Assembly (NCBI GenBank): GCA_965247225.1
Contig: CBDFGT010000006.1
Span: 1-58,093, forward strand
Reading direction: 5' to 3'
Source of the DNA: CBDFGT01 sp965247225
Lineage (GTDB): Bacteria > Pseudomonadota > Alphaproteobacteria > Rhizobiales > Rhizobiaceae
DNA length: 58,093 nt
In this document: piece after piece, positions 42,576 to 52,408 of the stretch
Layout: each line of letters begins with the position of its first letter
Numbering within the stretch: the first letter of the stretch is position 1
Program-made: the position numbers and the translations under genes
The notes under the pieces: generated by a model
The model's input: only the letters and a program-made list of their open reading frames with translations
Told to the model about the DNA's origin: nothing
The model's database searches: none

Positions 42576-43600
42576 TGGTGGCTGGACAGGTGGAAGACGG
42601 GCAGTATGAAGAGAGTTCCTGCGCGCGCCACATTCCGGTTCTGCTGGCGGAGGTGCTGCATGCGCTGGATGCACACCCGGGCCAGGTTATCCTTGACGGA
42701 ACTTTCGGTGCGGGCGGTTATACGGCCGCCATCCTGAAAACAGGAGCCGACGTGATCGCACTCGACCGTGACCCGACAGCCATTGCCCATGGCCAGGCGC
42801 TTGTGGCCGCCCATCATGGCAAGCTCACGCTCATACAGTCGCAATTTTCCAGTCTTGGCACCCATGCGCCCGCCGCAGGGCTGGACGGCATCGTGCTGGA
42901 TATCGGCGTGTCGTCCATGCAGATTGACGAGGCGGAGCGTGGTTTTTCATTCCAGAAAAATGGCCCCCTCGACATGCGCATGTCGACATCCGGGGTCAGT
43001 GCCGCCGATGTTGTCAACCGTGCCAAGGTATCGGACCTGATCCGGATTTTCGGATTTCTGGGCGAGGAAAAGCAGGCCGGCCGCATTGCCCGTGCCATCG
43101 AAAAGCGGCGGGACGAAAAACCGTTCGAGACAACGCGGGATCTGGCCAGCCTGATTGAAATTGTGACACCGCGCAAGGCCAGGGACAAGATCCACCCGGC
43201 GACACGGGTGTTCCAGGCCTTGCGGATTTTCGTGAATGATGAACTGGGCGAGCTGGCACAGGCGCTGTTTGCGGCCGAGCAGGTTTTGAAGCCGGGCGGG
43301 CGGCTGGTTGTTGTGTCGTTTCATTCGCTGGAAGACCGGATTGTGAAAAAATTCCTGTCGGACCGGGCGGGCAAGGCGCAGGGCTCGCGCCATATGCCGC
43401 TGGTTCATGAACGCGCGGCAACTTTTTTTGCGCCGGGCAAGCCCATGGTTACGGCAAGCGAGGAAGAGGCGGAGCGCAATCCGCGCGCCCGTTCGGCAAA
43501 GCTCCGGGCCTGTGTGCGCACCGGGGCTGCTGCCGAACCTGCCGATCTGTCCATTTTCGATTTGCCGTCCTTGGCAAGCCTCAATTCGCTGGGGAGCTGA
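42575..43600 (+). CDS. rsmH: 16S rRNA (cytosine1402-N4)-methyltransferase
   Basis: A 341-residue SAM methyltransferase that modifies C1402 in the ribosomal P site. ARHIPVLLAEVLHAL, ILDGTFGAGGYTAAIL (SAM loop), LDGIVLDIGVSSMQID, FSFQKNGPLDMRM and VVVSFHSLEDRIVK are all in order. The start codon overlaps the mraZ stop by one base, showing translational coupling. The N-terminal extension MVAGQVEDGQYEESSC is longer than in E. coli but common in rhizobia. Confidence 0.96.
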   Translation: MVAGQVEDGQYEESSCARHIPVLLAEVLHALDAHPGQVILDGTFGAGGYTAAILKTGADVIALDRDPTAIAHGQALVAAHHGKLTLIQSQFSSLGTHAPAAGLDGIVLDIGVSSMQIDEAERGFSFQKNGPLDMRMSTSGVSAADVVNRAKVSDLIRIFGFLGEEKQAGRIARAIEKRRDEKPFETTRDLASLIEIVTPRKARDKIHPATRVFQALRIFVNDELGELAQALFAAEQVLKPGGRLVVVSFHSLEDRIVKKFLSDRAGKAQGSRHMPLVHERAATFFAPGKPMVTASEEEAERNPRARSAKLRACVRTGAAAEPADLSIFDLPSLASLNSLGS

Positions 43601-43603
43601 TCC

Positions 43604-43990
43604 ATGTTCAGAACATTTGATATTATTCTTTTTGTGATCATGACGGCCGCTGCCACCGTGACCTATTCGATCAAGCACCGGGCCGACCTGAAACTGGAAG
43701 AGGTTCACCGCCTTGATGCCGAGATCAAGCTTGAACAGGATACGATTGACCTTCTGAAGGCTGACTGGGCGCTCCTCAAGCAACCCGGCCGTCTGGAAAG
43801 GCTGGTGAAAGTCTATTCCGATGACTTGCAGCTCGTTCCGACGGCATCAACGCAAATCGTCAAGCCGCAGGAATTGCCCATGCTGAAGGCGGACCTGCCG
43901 CCTTTGCCGCAGGAGGCAAAAAAAGAGGGTGAGGGGGGCGAGACATTGCCCGTGACAGATGGCATTTCAACAGGATCGGTGAAGCGCTGA
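43604..43990 (+). CDS. ftsL: Cell division protein FtsL
   Basis: A 128-residue bitopic membrane protein. One helix at about residues 5-22 (FDIILFVIMTAAATVTYS) is followed by a coiled-coil (LEEVHRLDAEIKLEQDTIDLL) and ends in a Pro/Glu-rich tail. FtsL sits in the divisome with FtsB and FtsQ and helps activate FtsWI. Sequence is weakly conserved, so the call rests on size, topology and position between rsmH and ftsI. The stop overlaps the ftsI start (TGATG). Confidence 0.9.
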   Translation: MFRTFDIILFVIMTAAATVTYSIKHRADLKLEEVHRLDAEIKLEQDTIDLLKADWALLKQPGRLERLVKVYSDDLQLVPTASTQIVKPQELPMLKADLPPLPQEAKKEGEGGETLPVTDGISTGSVKR

Positions 43991-45720
43991 TGTCCATTCT
44001 GGCAAAAATCACACCTGGAAAATCCAACAGGCCCGATGGTCCGGTACCGGTCATGCGGTCACGCTTTGAGGGCACCCGCAAGAAATCCGGCACCCAGGCC
44101 AAGAGCCGCATCATTATCATGATGAGTGCATTTGTGGTGGTTTACGCTGTGATCGGCGGACGTCTGGTCCAGTACGGCATGGCACAGCCGGAAACCGTCT
44201 CCAGCATCGGACCGCCCGAAAGCATGATGGCATCGCGCCCGGATCTGGTGGACCGCAATGGTGAAATTCTGGCGACCGATGTGCGGACCGTTTCGCTCTA
44301 TGCCGAACCCAACAAGATTGTTGATGCGGATGAAGCGGTTGAAATGCTGACATCGGTCCTGCCGGACATGGATGTGAAGGGCACCTACAAGAAGCTGACA
44401 TCCAAATCGCATTTCCAGTGGTTGCGCCGCCAGCTGACACCCAAGCAGCAGAACCAGATCCTGCAACTGGGCATTCCGGGAATAGGATTTCGTCCTGAAA
44501 AGCGCCGGTTTTATCCCGGTGGTGATGTGGCCTCGCATGTGGTCGGGCTGGTCAATATCGACAATCGCGGCATTGCCGGCATGGAGAAATATGTCGACAG
44601 CCAGGGACTCGCCGATCTGGCAGCCGTCGGGATGACCAATGATGCGCCGCTCGAGCCGGTAAAACTGTCGCTCGATCTGCGGGTGCAGAATATCGTCCAT
44701 GATGTTCTCGTTGATGCAAAGCAGCGTTACAGTGCGATTGCCGCCGGTGGTGTGGTGCTGAATATCCATACGGGTGAAGTCATCGCCATGGCGTCCATCC
44801 CCGATTATGATTCCAATTCCCCGACAGACGCCCTCGACAAGGATCACCTGAACCGCATGTCGGCAGGAACCTACGAGATGGGCTCGACCTTCAAGACATT
44901 TACCACCGCCATGGCTCTCGACACAGGCAAGATTACCATGGACAGCCGTTTTGACGCGACAAAGCCGCTCTATATCGGCGGGTTCACGATCCATGACTTC
45001 CACGCAACGCGCCGGGTTCTGAGTGTGCCGGATGTGTTTATCCATTCGTCCAATATCGGTTCTGCCCGCATGGCGGATGCTGTGGGGATTGATGCCCACA
45101 AGGAATTCCTGACCCGTCTGGGCCTTTTGACCCGGATGCAGACCGAACTTCCCGAAGTGGCAACGCCAAGCCAGCCCAAAGTGTGGAAAAAGATCAATTC
45201 CATGACCATTGCATTCGGGCATGGTGTGTCCACAACGCCGTTGCAGACGGCTGTTGCTGCTGCTGCCCTGATGAATGGCGGGAAGCTTTTGCCTCCGACA
45301 TTTCTGCCCCGGACACAGGAAGAAGCGGAAAAGCTGGAGACCATCGTGGTCAAGCCGTCCACTGTCGAGAACATGAAGACGCTGTTTCGTCTCAACGTGC
45401 TGGATGGCAGCGGAAGACAGGCAGAAGTTCCTGGCTATATGGTGGGTGGCAAGACGGGTACGGCGGAAAAAGTGGTCAATGGCCGCTATTCCGGTACGGC
45501 GCGGTTCAACGCATTTCTCGCAGCCTTCCCGATCGATCATCCGCAATATATCGTTCTGACGGTGATTGATGAACCACAGCCGGAAAAACCGGGTGCCGGG
45601 GCCACAGCCGGCATGAATGCCGCCCCCATGGTGAGCGCCATCATTCGCCGCTCGGCTGCCCTGTTGGGCGTGAAGCCGGAGTTCGGGGAGAACGGAACCG
45701 CCTTGCTGACGTCATATTGA
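43990..45720 (+). CDS. ftsI: Septal peptidoglycan transpeptidase FtsI (PBP3)
   Basis: A 576-residue class B penicillin-binding protein that cross-links septal peptidoglycan. A cytoplasmic N-terminus precedes one membrane helix (about residues 38-56, RIIIMMSAFVVVYAVIGGRL), then the dimerisation domain (LVDRNGEILATDVRTVSLYA). The transpeptidase motifs are S299-TFK (EMGSTFKTFT), SSN (IHSSNIGSAR) and K488-TG (GGKTGTAEK). It works with FtsW, encoded downstream. Intact despite the frame problems in murC. Confidence 0.96.
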   Translation: MSILAKITPGKSNRPDGPVPVMRSRFEGTRKKSGTQAKSRIIIMMSAFVVVYAVIGGRLVQYGMAQPETVSSIGPPESMMASRPDLVDRNGEILATDVRTVSLYAEPNKIVDADEAVEMLTSVLPDMDVKGTYKKLTSKSHFQWLRRQLTPKQQNQILQLGIPGIGFRPEKRRFYPGGDVASHVVGLVNIDNRGIAGMEKYVDSQGLADLAAVGMTNDAPLEPVKLSLDLRVQNIVHDVLVDAKQRYSAIAAGGVVLNIHTGEVIAMASIPDYDSNSPTDALDKDHLNRMSAGTYEMGSTFKTFTTAMALDTGKITMDSRFDATKPLYIGGFTIHDFHATRRVLSVPDVFIHSSNIGSARMADAVGIDAHKEFLTRLGLLTRMQTELPEVATPSQPKVWKKINSMTIAFGHGVSTTPLQTAVAAAALMNGGKLLPPTFLPRTQEEAEKLETIVVKPSTVENMKTLFRLNVLDGSGRQAEVPGYMVGGKTGTAEKVVNGRYSGTARFNAFLAAFPIDHPQYIVLTVIDEPQPEKPGAGATAGMNAAPMVSAIIRRSAALLGVKPEFGENGTALLTSY

Positions 45721-45794
45721 CATGAAAATCCGGAATCTGCCTCCTTTGCCGATTCGCACTGCGCCGTCTGACAACCCTTTCGAGATGCATCGCC

Positions 45795-47252
45795 ATGAAC
45801 ATAAAAGATCTTGCCGGCAAGGATTTTCCAGAGATTTCTGATCTTCTGGCGCGTGGGGCAGGCAGTATCCCTGTTACCGGCATTGCTGCGGACAGCCGTG
45901 CGATTTTGCCGGGCCATGTTTTTGTCGCGCTTTCGGGAACACGGGCGAATGGCGCGACATTTGCCGGCATGGCTGTTGCCAATGGTGCCTGCGCCATTGT
46001 CACGGGTCCGCACAGCGACCTGTCAACAGATGTTCCCGTGCTGAAAGTTGCCAGTCCGCGCCGGTTTCTGGCGCTGGCGGCCAGCCGGTTTTTCGGTCGC
46101 CAGCCCAAAACGATGGTGGCGGTGACCGGCACTGCCGGCAAGACGTCGGTTGCCTCGTTTACACGGCAGATCTGGGCGCATGCCGGACATGCCGCTGCCA
46201 TGATCGGTACAACGGGCGTGACAGCACCGGGCCGCAACAGCTATGGTGCGCTGACGACGCCGGACCCTGTTTCCCTGCACCGTCTCCTGAAAGATCTGGC
46301 GGATGAAGGGGTCACGCATGCCGCCATGGAAGCCTCAAGTCACGGGCTTGACCAGTCGCGCCTTGATGGCGTGCACCTGTCTGCTGCCGGATTTACCAAT
46401 CTGGGGCGCGACCATATGGATTACCATCCGACAGTTGAGGACTACATGGCCGCCAAGATGCGCCTGTTTGATACGCTGATGTACAAGGGTGCACCGGCGG
46501 TGATTTTCGCCGATGATGCCTGGTCAGGACATGCCATTGCAACGGCTGAAAAAGCCGGGCTCAAAGTGCGCACCGTGGGCCGCAAGGGCGATTATCTGGC
46601 CCTGAAACGGGTTGAGCATTTCCGGCACAGGCAGGTGGCCGAAGTGCATGTCGGGCATGACATATTTGAAATGCACATTCCGCTGGCCGGCGATTTCCAG
46701 ATTGCCAATGCGCTTGTTGCCGCCGGTCTTGCCATGTCAACGGGGGTTACAGCACATCAGGCGATGGAGGCAATTGCCCGGCTGCAGGGCGCATCCGGCC
46801 GTCTGGAGCTGGTTGGCCAGACGAAAGACGGTGCGCTGGCCTATGTGGACTATGCCCACAAGCCGGATGCGCTGGAAAATGTGCTGACATCGGTTCGTCC
46901 CTTCACCACAGGGCGCGTGATTGTGGTGTTTGGCTGCGGTGGTGACCGCGACAAGGGCAAGCGGCCGATCATGGGCGCGATTGCCACAAGGCTGGCCGAT
47001 ATCGTGATTGTGACGGATGACAATCCGCGCTCCGAGGTGCCTTCGGTCATCCGTTCGGAAATTATGGCAGCAGCACCGGGCGCCCGGGATATCGGTGACC
47101 GGGCCACGGCCATAGCGACGGCAGTGGCAATGCTCAAAGCAGGCGATACGCTGATTGTGGCTGGCAAGGGACATGAGGAGGGCCAGACTGTCGGCACTGT
47201 CACCTTGCCATTTTCCGATCACACGGAAATCAGACAGGCCTTGGGAGGGTAA
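45795..47252 (+). CDS. murE: UDP-MurNAc-L-Ala-D-Glu:meso-DAP ligase
   Basis: A 485-residue Mur ligase that adds the third residue of the stem peptide. The ATP loop is VAVTGTAGKTSVASF; EASSHGLDQSRLDG and FTNLGRDHMDYHP follow. DDNPRSE near residue 410 is the motif specific for meso-diaminopimelate, so the wall is of the DAP type. ftsI ends 74 bp upstream; murF begins six bases after the stop. ATG 45795 gives the normal N-terminus. Confidence 0.95.
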   Translation: MNIKDLAGKDFPEISDLLARGAGSIPVTGIAADSRAILPGHVFVALSGTRANGATFAGMAVANGACAIVTGPHSDLSTDVPVLKVASPRRFLALAASRFFGRQPKTMVAVTGTAGKTSVASFTRQIWAHAGHAAAMIGTTGVTAPGRNSYGALTTPDPVSLHRLLKDLADEGVTHAAMEASSHGLDQSRLDGVHLSAAGFTNLGRDHMDYHPTVEDYMAAKMRLFDTLMYKGAPAVIFADDAWSGHAIATAEKAGLKVRTVGRKGDYLALKRVEHFRHRQVAEVHVGHDIFEMHIPLAGDFQIANALVAAGLAMSTGVTAHQAMEAIARLQGASGRLELVGQTKDGALAYVDYAHKPDALENVLTSVRPFTTGRVIVVFGCGGDRDKGKRPIMGAIATRLADIVIVTDDNPRSEVPSVIRSEIMAAAPGARDIGDRATAIATAVAMLKAGDTLIVAGKGHEEGQTVGTVTLPFSDHTEIRQALGG

Positions 47253-47258
47253 AGGATT

Positions 47259-48689
47259 TTGAACTGGCTATGGACTACAGAAGATCTTGTCGCCGCAATG
47301 GGGGGGCGTCCGGTTGGTGCGGTGCCGCAGGGTATTTCCGGCATTTCGATTGACAGCCGTTCCGTTGCACCGGGGGATGCGTTTTTTGCCATCAGGGGTG
47401 ACCGGCTGGACGGGCATGATTATGCCAGTATTGCGGCGGCCAATGGTGCAAGCGTCCTGATCGTTAGTGAAGGACGCCTGCCTGCCATGGGCCGGGTGAT
47501 TGCGCCGTTGATTGTGGTTGATGATGTTCTGGCGGCCCTTGTCAGGCTTGGCATTGCAGCGCGAAAGCGGGTCAGGGGCAAGGTCATTGCCGTTACCGGT
47601 TCTGTCGGGAAAACCACGACCAAGGAAATGCTGCGCCATGTGCTGTCCGCCTGTGGTCAGGTTCATGCCTCGGTCGCCTCGTTCAACAATCATTGGGGTG
47701 TACCGCTGACCTTGGCGCGTCTGCCAAAAGACACGGATTACGGCATATTTGAAATCGGCATGAACCATGCGGACGAAATTCGCCCGCTGGTGAAAATGGT
47801 GGAGCCGCATGTGGCCATCATCACCACAATTGCCGCTGCCCATCTGGGCAATTTCCGTGATCTTGAAGACATTGCCTCTGCCAAGGCCGAGATCATGGAA
47901 GGGCTTGCGCCAGAAGGCCATGTCCTGCTCAATCGCGACAACGCCCAGTTCGACTTTCTGGAGCAGGCAGCCCAGCGTCTGGGTGTGCCGCATATCCATT
48001 CCTTCGGCTCCGATGCACGCTCGGAATTTCGTCTGGCCGAGTTCAACGGCTCGGGCGAGGCCGCGCTCATGTGGGTCAATATCGGCGGGCGTACCTATGA
48101 GGTGACCATAGGTACACCGGGCCGCCATATAGCGGAAAATGCGCTGGCCGTGCTGGGGGCGGCCCATCTTGCCGGTGCTGACATGCACAGCTGTGTCGAG
48201 GCGCTTGCCAGCCTCCGTCCGGAAAGGGGGCGCGGGCAACGCCATATGCTGGAGCTGGGTGACGGTTCGAGTTTTACCCTGATCGACGAGAGCTACAATG
48301 CCAATCCGGCTTCGATGCGGGCGGCGATTGCATTGCTGGAGGCTGCCAATCCGCTTGGCGAGGGGCGTCGCATCGCCGTGCTGGGCGATATGCTGGAAAT
48401 GGGGGCATTTTCGGCCCGGGTGCATATGGAACTGGCAGAGCCGCTGCGCACGGCAGGGATCAGGCATGTGTGGCTTGCCGGCCCGGAGATGGATGCGCTG
48501 CGGCAGGCGCTGGGACCGGATATGCAGGTGGAATATTTTCCGACGGCCACTGAACTGGGTGCTTTTATTCCAGATGCCATCCGCAGCAATGATGTGCTGA
48601 TGCTGAAATCTTCCAACGGCACAGGTTTCGGCAAGATTGTCGCCCTGCTGCTTGACAAATATGCAGCTGTTTCCAATAGGGACAGATGA
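47259..48689 (+). CDS. murF: UDP-MurNAc-tripeptide:D-Ala-D-Ala ligase
   Basis: A 476-residue Mur ligase that adds D-Ala-D-Ala to complete the pentapeptide. Motifs are IAVTGSVGKTTTKEML (ATP loop), FEIGMNHADEIRPL and LIDESYNANPASMRAAI. The start is TTG at 47259, with GGAGGG nine bases upstream; no ATG fits the family N-terminus MNWLWTTEDLV. A rare start codon may lower its rate of synthesis relative to murE. Confidence 0.95.
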   Translation: MNWLWTTEDLVAAMGGRPVGAVPQGISGISIDSRSVAPGDAFFAIRGDRLDGHDYASIAAANGASVLIVSEGRLPAMGRVIAPLIVVDDVLAALVRLGIAARKRVRGKVIAVTGSVGKTTTKEMLRHVLSACGQVHASVASFNNHWGVPLTLARLPKDTDYGIFEIGMNHADEIRPLVKMVEPHVAIITTIAAAHLGNFRDLEDIASAKAEIMEGLAPEGHVLLNRDNAQFDFLEQAAQRLGVPHIHSFGSDARSEFRLAEFNGSGEAALMWVNIGGRTYEVTIGTPGRHIAENALAVLGAAHLAGADMHSCVEALASLRPERGRGQRHMLELGDGSSFTLIDESYNANPASMRAAIALLEAANPLGEGRRIAVLGDMLEMGAFSARVHMELAEPLRTAGIRHVWLAGPEMDALRQALGPDMQVEYFPTATELGAFIPDAIRSNDVLMLKSSNGTGFGKIVALLLDKYAAVSNRDR

Positions 48690-48725
48690 ACTACAATTCT
48701 TCACCCGTTGCGGGAAAGGTCAATC

Positions 48726-49826
48726 ATGCTCATCTGGCTCGTGGATCTGTCGGATCATCTGCAATTTTTCAACTTGTTCCGATATATTACATTCCGGACC
48801 GGCGCAGCCCTGTTCACTTCGGCGCTGATCGTGTTCATGTTCGGCCCCAAAATCATCTCATCGTTACGTCTGCGCCAGGGCAAGGGTCAGCCGATCCGTG
48901 CAGACGGACCGCAGACCCATTTCAAGAAGGCCGGAACGCCTACCATGGGCGGGCTGATGATCTTGGCCGGAATTGTCGGATCCTCACTTCTCTGGGCGGA
49001 TCTTTCGAGCGTCTATGTCGTTGCCACTCTTCTGGTGACGCTCGGGTTTGGTGCGATCGGTTTTTATGATGACTATCTCAAGGTCACCAAGCAGAGCGAC
49101 AAGGGCTTTTCCAGCAGGGCCCGTCTGGGTATCGAATTTGTGATTGCCGGTATTGCCACCTATTTCATGATGCATTCGGCGCTGTCACACAGCCCGGCAG
49201 GTTCCACCTTCGGTTCCTCGATTGCCTTTCCGTTTTTCAAGGATTTCCTGATCAATCTGGGGATTTTCTTTGTCCTGTTCGGCGGGTTTGTGATTGTTGC
49301 TGCCGGAAATGCGGTCAATCTGACCGATGGACTGGACGGGCTTGCCATTGTGCCGGTGATGATTGCTGCGGCCTCTTTCGGCGTTATTGCCTATCTTGCC
49401 GGCAATGCGGTGTTTGCCAATTACCTGCAGATCAATTTTGTGCCGGGAACCGGCGAACTGGCTGTGGTGCTGGGTGCCGTTATCGGTGCCGGGCTTGGCT
49501 TCCTGTGGTTCAACGCACCGCCTGCCGCCATTTTCATGGGAGACACGGGCTCACTGGCACTGGGTGGCCTGATCGGCACTGTGGCCGTTGCCACGAAGCA
49601 TGAAATTGTCATGGCCATTATCGGCGGCCTGTTCGTGCTGGAAACCCTGTCCGTCATTATCCAGGTCGGCTATTTCAAGATGACCGGCAAGCGGGTGTTT
49701 CTGATGGCCCCCATCCATCACCATTTTGAAAAGCTCGGATGGACCGAAAGCCAGGTGGTGATCCGGTTCTGGATCATTGCCGTTATTCTCGCGATGATCG
49801 GTCTTTCGACCCTCAAACTGCGGTGA
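48726..49826 (+). CDS. mraY: Phospho-N-acetylmuramoyl-pentapeptide transferase
   Basis: A 366-residue integral membrane enzyme that makes lipid I from UDP-MurNAc-pentapeptide and undecaprenyl phosphate. About ten hydrophobic helices are present. Signature motifs are KKAGTPTMGGLMIL, IGFYDDYLKVTKQS, AGNAVNLTDGLDGLAI and FLMAPIHHHFEKLGW. ATG 48726 follows AAAGG and gives the usual length; a TTG at 48708 adds six residues. murD starts seven bases after its stop. Confidence 0.96.
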   Translation: MLIWLVDLSDHLQFFNLFRYITFRTGAALFTSALIVFMFGPKIISSLRLRQGKGQPIRADGPQTHFKKAGTPTMGGLMILAGIVGSSLLWADLSSVYVVATLLVTLGFGAIGFYDDYLKVTKQSDKGFSSRARLGIEFVIAGIATYFMMHSALSHSPAGSTFGSSIAFPFFKDFLINLGIFFVLFGGFVIVAAGNAVNLTDGLDGLAIVPVMIAAASFGVIAYLAGNAVFANYLQINFVPGTGELAVVLGAVIGAGLGFLWFNAPPAAIFMGDTGSLALGGLIGTVAVATKHEIVMAIIGGLFVLETLSVIIQVGYFKMTGKRVFLMAPIHHHFEKLGWTESQVVIRFWIIAVILAMIGLSTLKLR

Positions 49827-49833
49827 GGCGCAC

Positions 49834-51246
49834 ATGATCCCTGTTACAACACTTTCCGGTCGAAAGGTTGCCCTGTTCGGTCTGGGTGGTTCGGGCCTTG
49901 CAACCGCGCTGGCGCTTCAGGCTGGCGGAGCGCAGGTCACGGCCTGGGATGACAATCCCCAAAGTGTTGAAAAAGCAGGGGCAAGCGGGGTTTCAACACA
50001 TGATTTGCGCCAGATAGACTGGGAAGGGGTCGAGTGCCTTGTCCTGTCTCCCGGTGTGCCGCTGACCCATCCCAGGCCCCACTGGAGTGTGGATCTCGCC
50101 CGCCTTGCCGGTGCGGAAATCATCGGTGATGTGGAATTGTTCGTGCGCGAGCGGCGCGCCCATGCACCGGACGCGCCGTTCATCGCCATTACCGGCACCA
50201 ATGGCAAATCGACCACGACGGCGCTGATTGCCCATATCCTGAAATCCGCCGGGCATGACACCCAGATGGGCGGCAATATCGGCACTGCCGTGCTCACACT
50301 GGAGCCGCCGAAGACGGACCGCTTTTACGTGGTGGAATGCTCGTCCTACCAGATTGACCTGTCCCCGACCCTTAACCCGACAGCCGGCATTCTTCTCAAC
50401 CTCACGCCGGATCATCTCGACCGTCACGGCACCATGCAGCATTATGCCGATGTGAAAGAACGGCTGGTGGCGGGCAGCGATGTTGCCATTATCGGTGTGG
50501 ATGACAGCTATTGCCGCCTGATTGCCGACCGTGTGGAGCGGACCGGAACGAAGGTTGTGCGGGTCTCGCGCCATAACATGTTGAACGACGGTATTTCTGC
50601 ACAAGGGTCACTGATTGTGGAAGCCGGTGGCGGAAAGACACGCACACTTGCCGATCTGGCCGGGATATCGACATTGCGGGGCAGCCACAATGCCCAGAAT
50701 GCCGCTGCCGCCATCGCCGCCTGTCTGGTCGCCGGTTTGCCGTTGGAAGTGATCGTCACCGGTCTTTCCTCCTTTCCGGGTCTCAAGCATCGCATGCAGC
50801 CGGTGGGGCAAAAGGGCAATCTGGTGTTTGTCAATGATTCCAAGGCGACAAATGCCGAGGCGGCAGCCCCTGCGCTTTCGAGCTATGCGCGGATCTACTG
50901 GATTGCCGGTGGCCTGCCCAAAGAAGGCGGCATTGCCTCGCTGGCTCCCTTCTTTCCGCGCATTGCCAGGGCCTATCTGATCGGCGAGGCCGCCGCGGCC
51001 TTTTCAGCGACGCTGGGCGAGGCTGTACCTTATGAGATTGCCGGCACACTTGATCTGGCGCTGGAACATGCAACCCGCGATGCAGGCCGTGACAGCCATG
51101 AGCAGGTAGCGATTCTTTTATCCCCGGCTTGCGCAAGCTTCGACCAGTACAAGAATTTTGAAGTACGGGGTGATGCCTTTGTTGCGGCAGTCTCGCGGCT
51201 GGAAGGTGTCACCATGCTGGTTGATATTGACATGAAGGGGAATTGA
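49834..51246 (+). CDS. murD: UDP-MurNAc-L-Ala:D-Glu ligase
   Basis: A 470-residue cytosolic Mur ligase that adds D-glutamate. The N-terminal UDP-binding fold begins KVALFGLGGSGLATALALQA. The ATP loop is FIAITGTNGKSTTTALIAH; LEPPKTDRFYVVECSSYQID and LNLTPDHLDRHGTMQHYADVKERL follow, and FVNDSKATNAEAAAPAL lies in the C-terminal domain. It ends two bases before the ftsW ATG, consistent with one transcript. Confidence 0.95.
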   Translation: MIPVTTLSGRKVALFGLGGSGLATALALQAGGAQVTAWDDNPQSVEKAGASGVSTHDLRQIDWEGVECLVLSPGVPLTHPRPHWSVDLARLAGAEIIGDVELFVRERRAHAPDAPFIAITGTNGKSTTTALIAHILKSAGHDTQMGGNIGTAVLTLEPPKTDRFYVVECSSYQIDLSPTLNPTAGILLNLTPDHLDRHGTMQHYADVKERLVAGSDVAIIGVDDSYCRLIADRVERTGTKVVRVSRHNMLNDGISAQGSLIVEAGGGKTRTLADLAGISTLRGSHNAQNAAAAIAACLVAGLPLEVIVTGLSSFPGLKHRMQPVGQKGNLVFVNDSKATNAEAAAPALSSYARIYWIAGGLPKEGGIASLAPFFPRIARAYLIGEAAAAFSATLGEAVPYEIAGTLDLALEHATRDAGRDSHEQVAILLSPACASFDQYKNFEVRGDAFVAAVSRLEGVTMLVDIDMKGN

Positions 51247-51248
51247 CC

Positions 51249-52403
51249 ATGGTTAGCCGCGCAGAAAAAGGCCCCCTGGCAGAATGGTTCTGGACCATAG
51301 ACCGCTATTTTTTGTTCGCATTCATCACACTGATGGGCATTGGTTTCATGTTGTCCTTTGCGGCTTCTCCGGCAGTGGCCGAGCGGCTTAATCTCGACAG
51401 TTTCTTTTTTGTGCGCAAACATGCGCAGTTCATGCTGCCGGCGCTTGGTATTATGATCGGTCTTTCGTTCCTGACGCCGCGGCAGGTGCGGCGCACAGCC
51501 ATGGTGATGCTGGTCATTGCCCTGATGATGATGGTTTTCGTGCTGTTTTTCGGGATTGAGGTGAAAGGCGGCCGTCGCTGGGTCACGCTGGGTTCGCTGT
51601 CCATCCAGCCTTCCGAATTCATGAAGCCCGCCTTTGTGGTGGTGTGTGCCTGGCTGTTTTCCGAACATGCCCGCCAGCCGGAAATTCCGGGAAATCTGTT
51701 TGCCATCCTGCTGTTTGGCATCGTTGCTGCCCTTTTGCTGGCGCAGCCGGATCTCGGCCAGACCATCCTGATAGCGTCGGTTTGGGGATCGATGTTCTTC
51801 ATGTCGGGTATGCCGTGGTTCTGGATTCTGGTTTTTGGCGGTCTTGGTGCTGGCGGCTTTGTTTCGGCCTATCATTTCTTCCCGCATGTGGCGGGTCGTG
51901 TTGACCGGTTCCTGACCGGGGAGGGCGATACATTCCAGGTGGATACGGCGCGGGAGGCTATCCTGCGGGGCGGCCTTTTCGGGCAGGGGCCGGGGGAGGG
52001 TATCGTCAAACGGATCATTCCCGACAGTCATACAGATTTTGTGTTTTCGGTTGCGGCTGAAGAATTCGGTATTTTGTTCTGCATGGTTGTGGTTGCAATT
52101 TATGCCTTCGTTGTCATGCGGGGGTTGTCCCATGCTTTCAGGGAGCGCAATGATTTTACCCGGCTGGCCGTGTCCGGTCTGGTGTTGCAGGTCGGTATCC
52201 AGTCGATCATCAATGTGGGTGTCAATCTCCAGCTTCTGCCAGCCAAGGGCATGACCCTGCCGCTGATTTCCTATGGCGGCTCATCTACACTGGCCGTTGC
52301 GGTGACTGCAGGGTTTATTCTGGCGCTCACGCGCGTGCGGCCTGAACGGCGGGCGCAGGAGCGCAGCCTGTTTCGGGCCGGTGTTGGCGTTCCGGCGGAG
52401 TGA
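51249..52403 (+). CDS. ftsW: Septal peptidoglycan glycosyltransferase FtsW
   Basis: A 384-residue SEDS protein with about ten membrane helices. It polymerises lipid II at the septum together with FtsI. FGIEVKGGRRWVTLGSLSIQPSEFMKP, AQPDLGQTIL and FLPAKGMTLPLISYGGSS-like text (LLPAKGMTLPLISYGG) are hallmark motifs. ATG 51249 follows AAGGGG; TTG 51243 overlaps the murD stop and is the alternative. The stop overlaps or abuts the murG start region (GTGA). Confidence 0.95.
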   Translation: MVSRAEKGPLAEWFWTIDRYFLFAFITLMGIGFMLSFAASPAVAERLNLDSFFFVRKHAQFMLPALGIMIGLSFLTPRQVRRTAMVMLVIALMMMVFVLFFGIEVKGGRRWVTLGSLSIQPSEFMKPAFVVVCAWLFSEHARQPEIPGNLFAILLFGIVAALLLAQPDLGQTILIASVWGSMFFMSGMPWFWILVFGGLGAGGFVSAYHFFPHVAGRVDRFLTGEGDTFQVDTAREAILRGGLFGQGPGEGIVKRIIPDSHTDFVFSVAAEEFGILFCMVVVAIYAFVVMRGLSHAFRERNDFTRLAVSGLVLQVGIQSIINVGVNLQLLPAKGMTLPLISYGGSSTLAVAVTAGFILALTRVRPERRAQERSLFRAGVGVPAE

Positions 52404-52408
52404 AAAAC

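Noticed and set aside
44059..45546. A 495-codon open frame antisense to ftsI
   Set aside because: High-GC shadow frame; no motif, no ribosome site, and ftsI on the other strand is certain. The same applies to long antisense frames opposite hscC, murF and murD.
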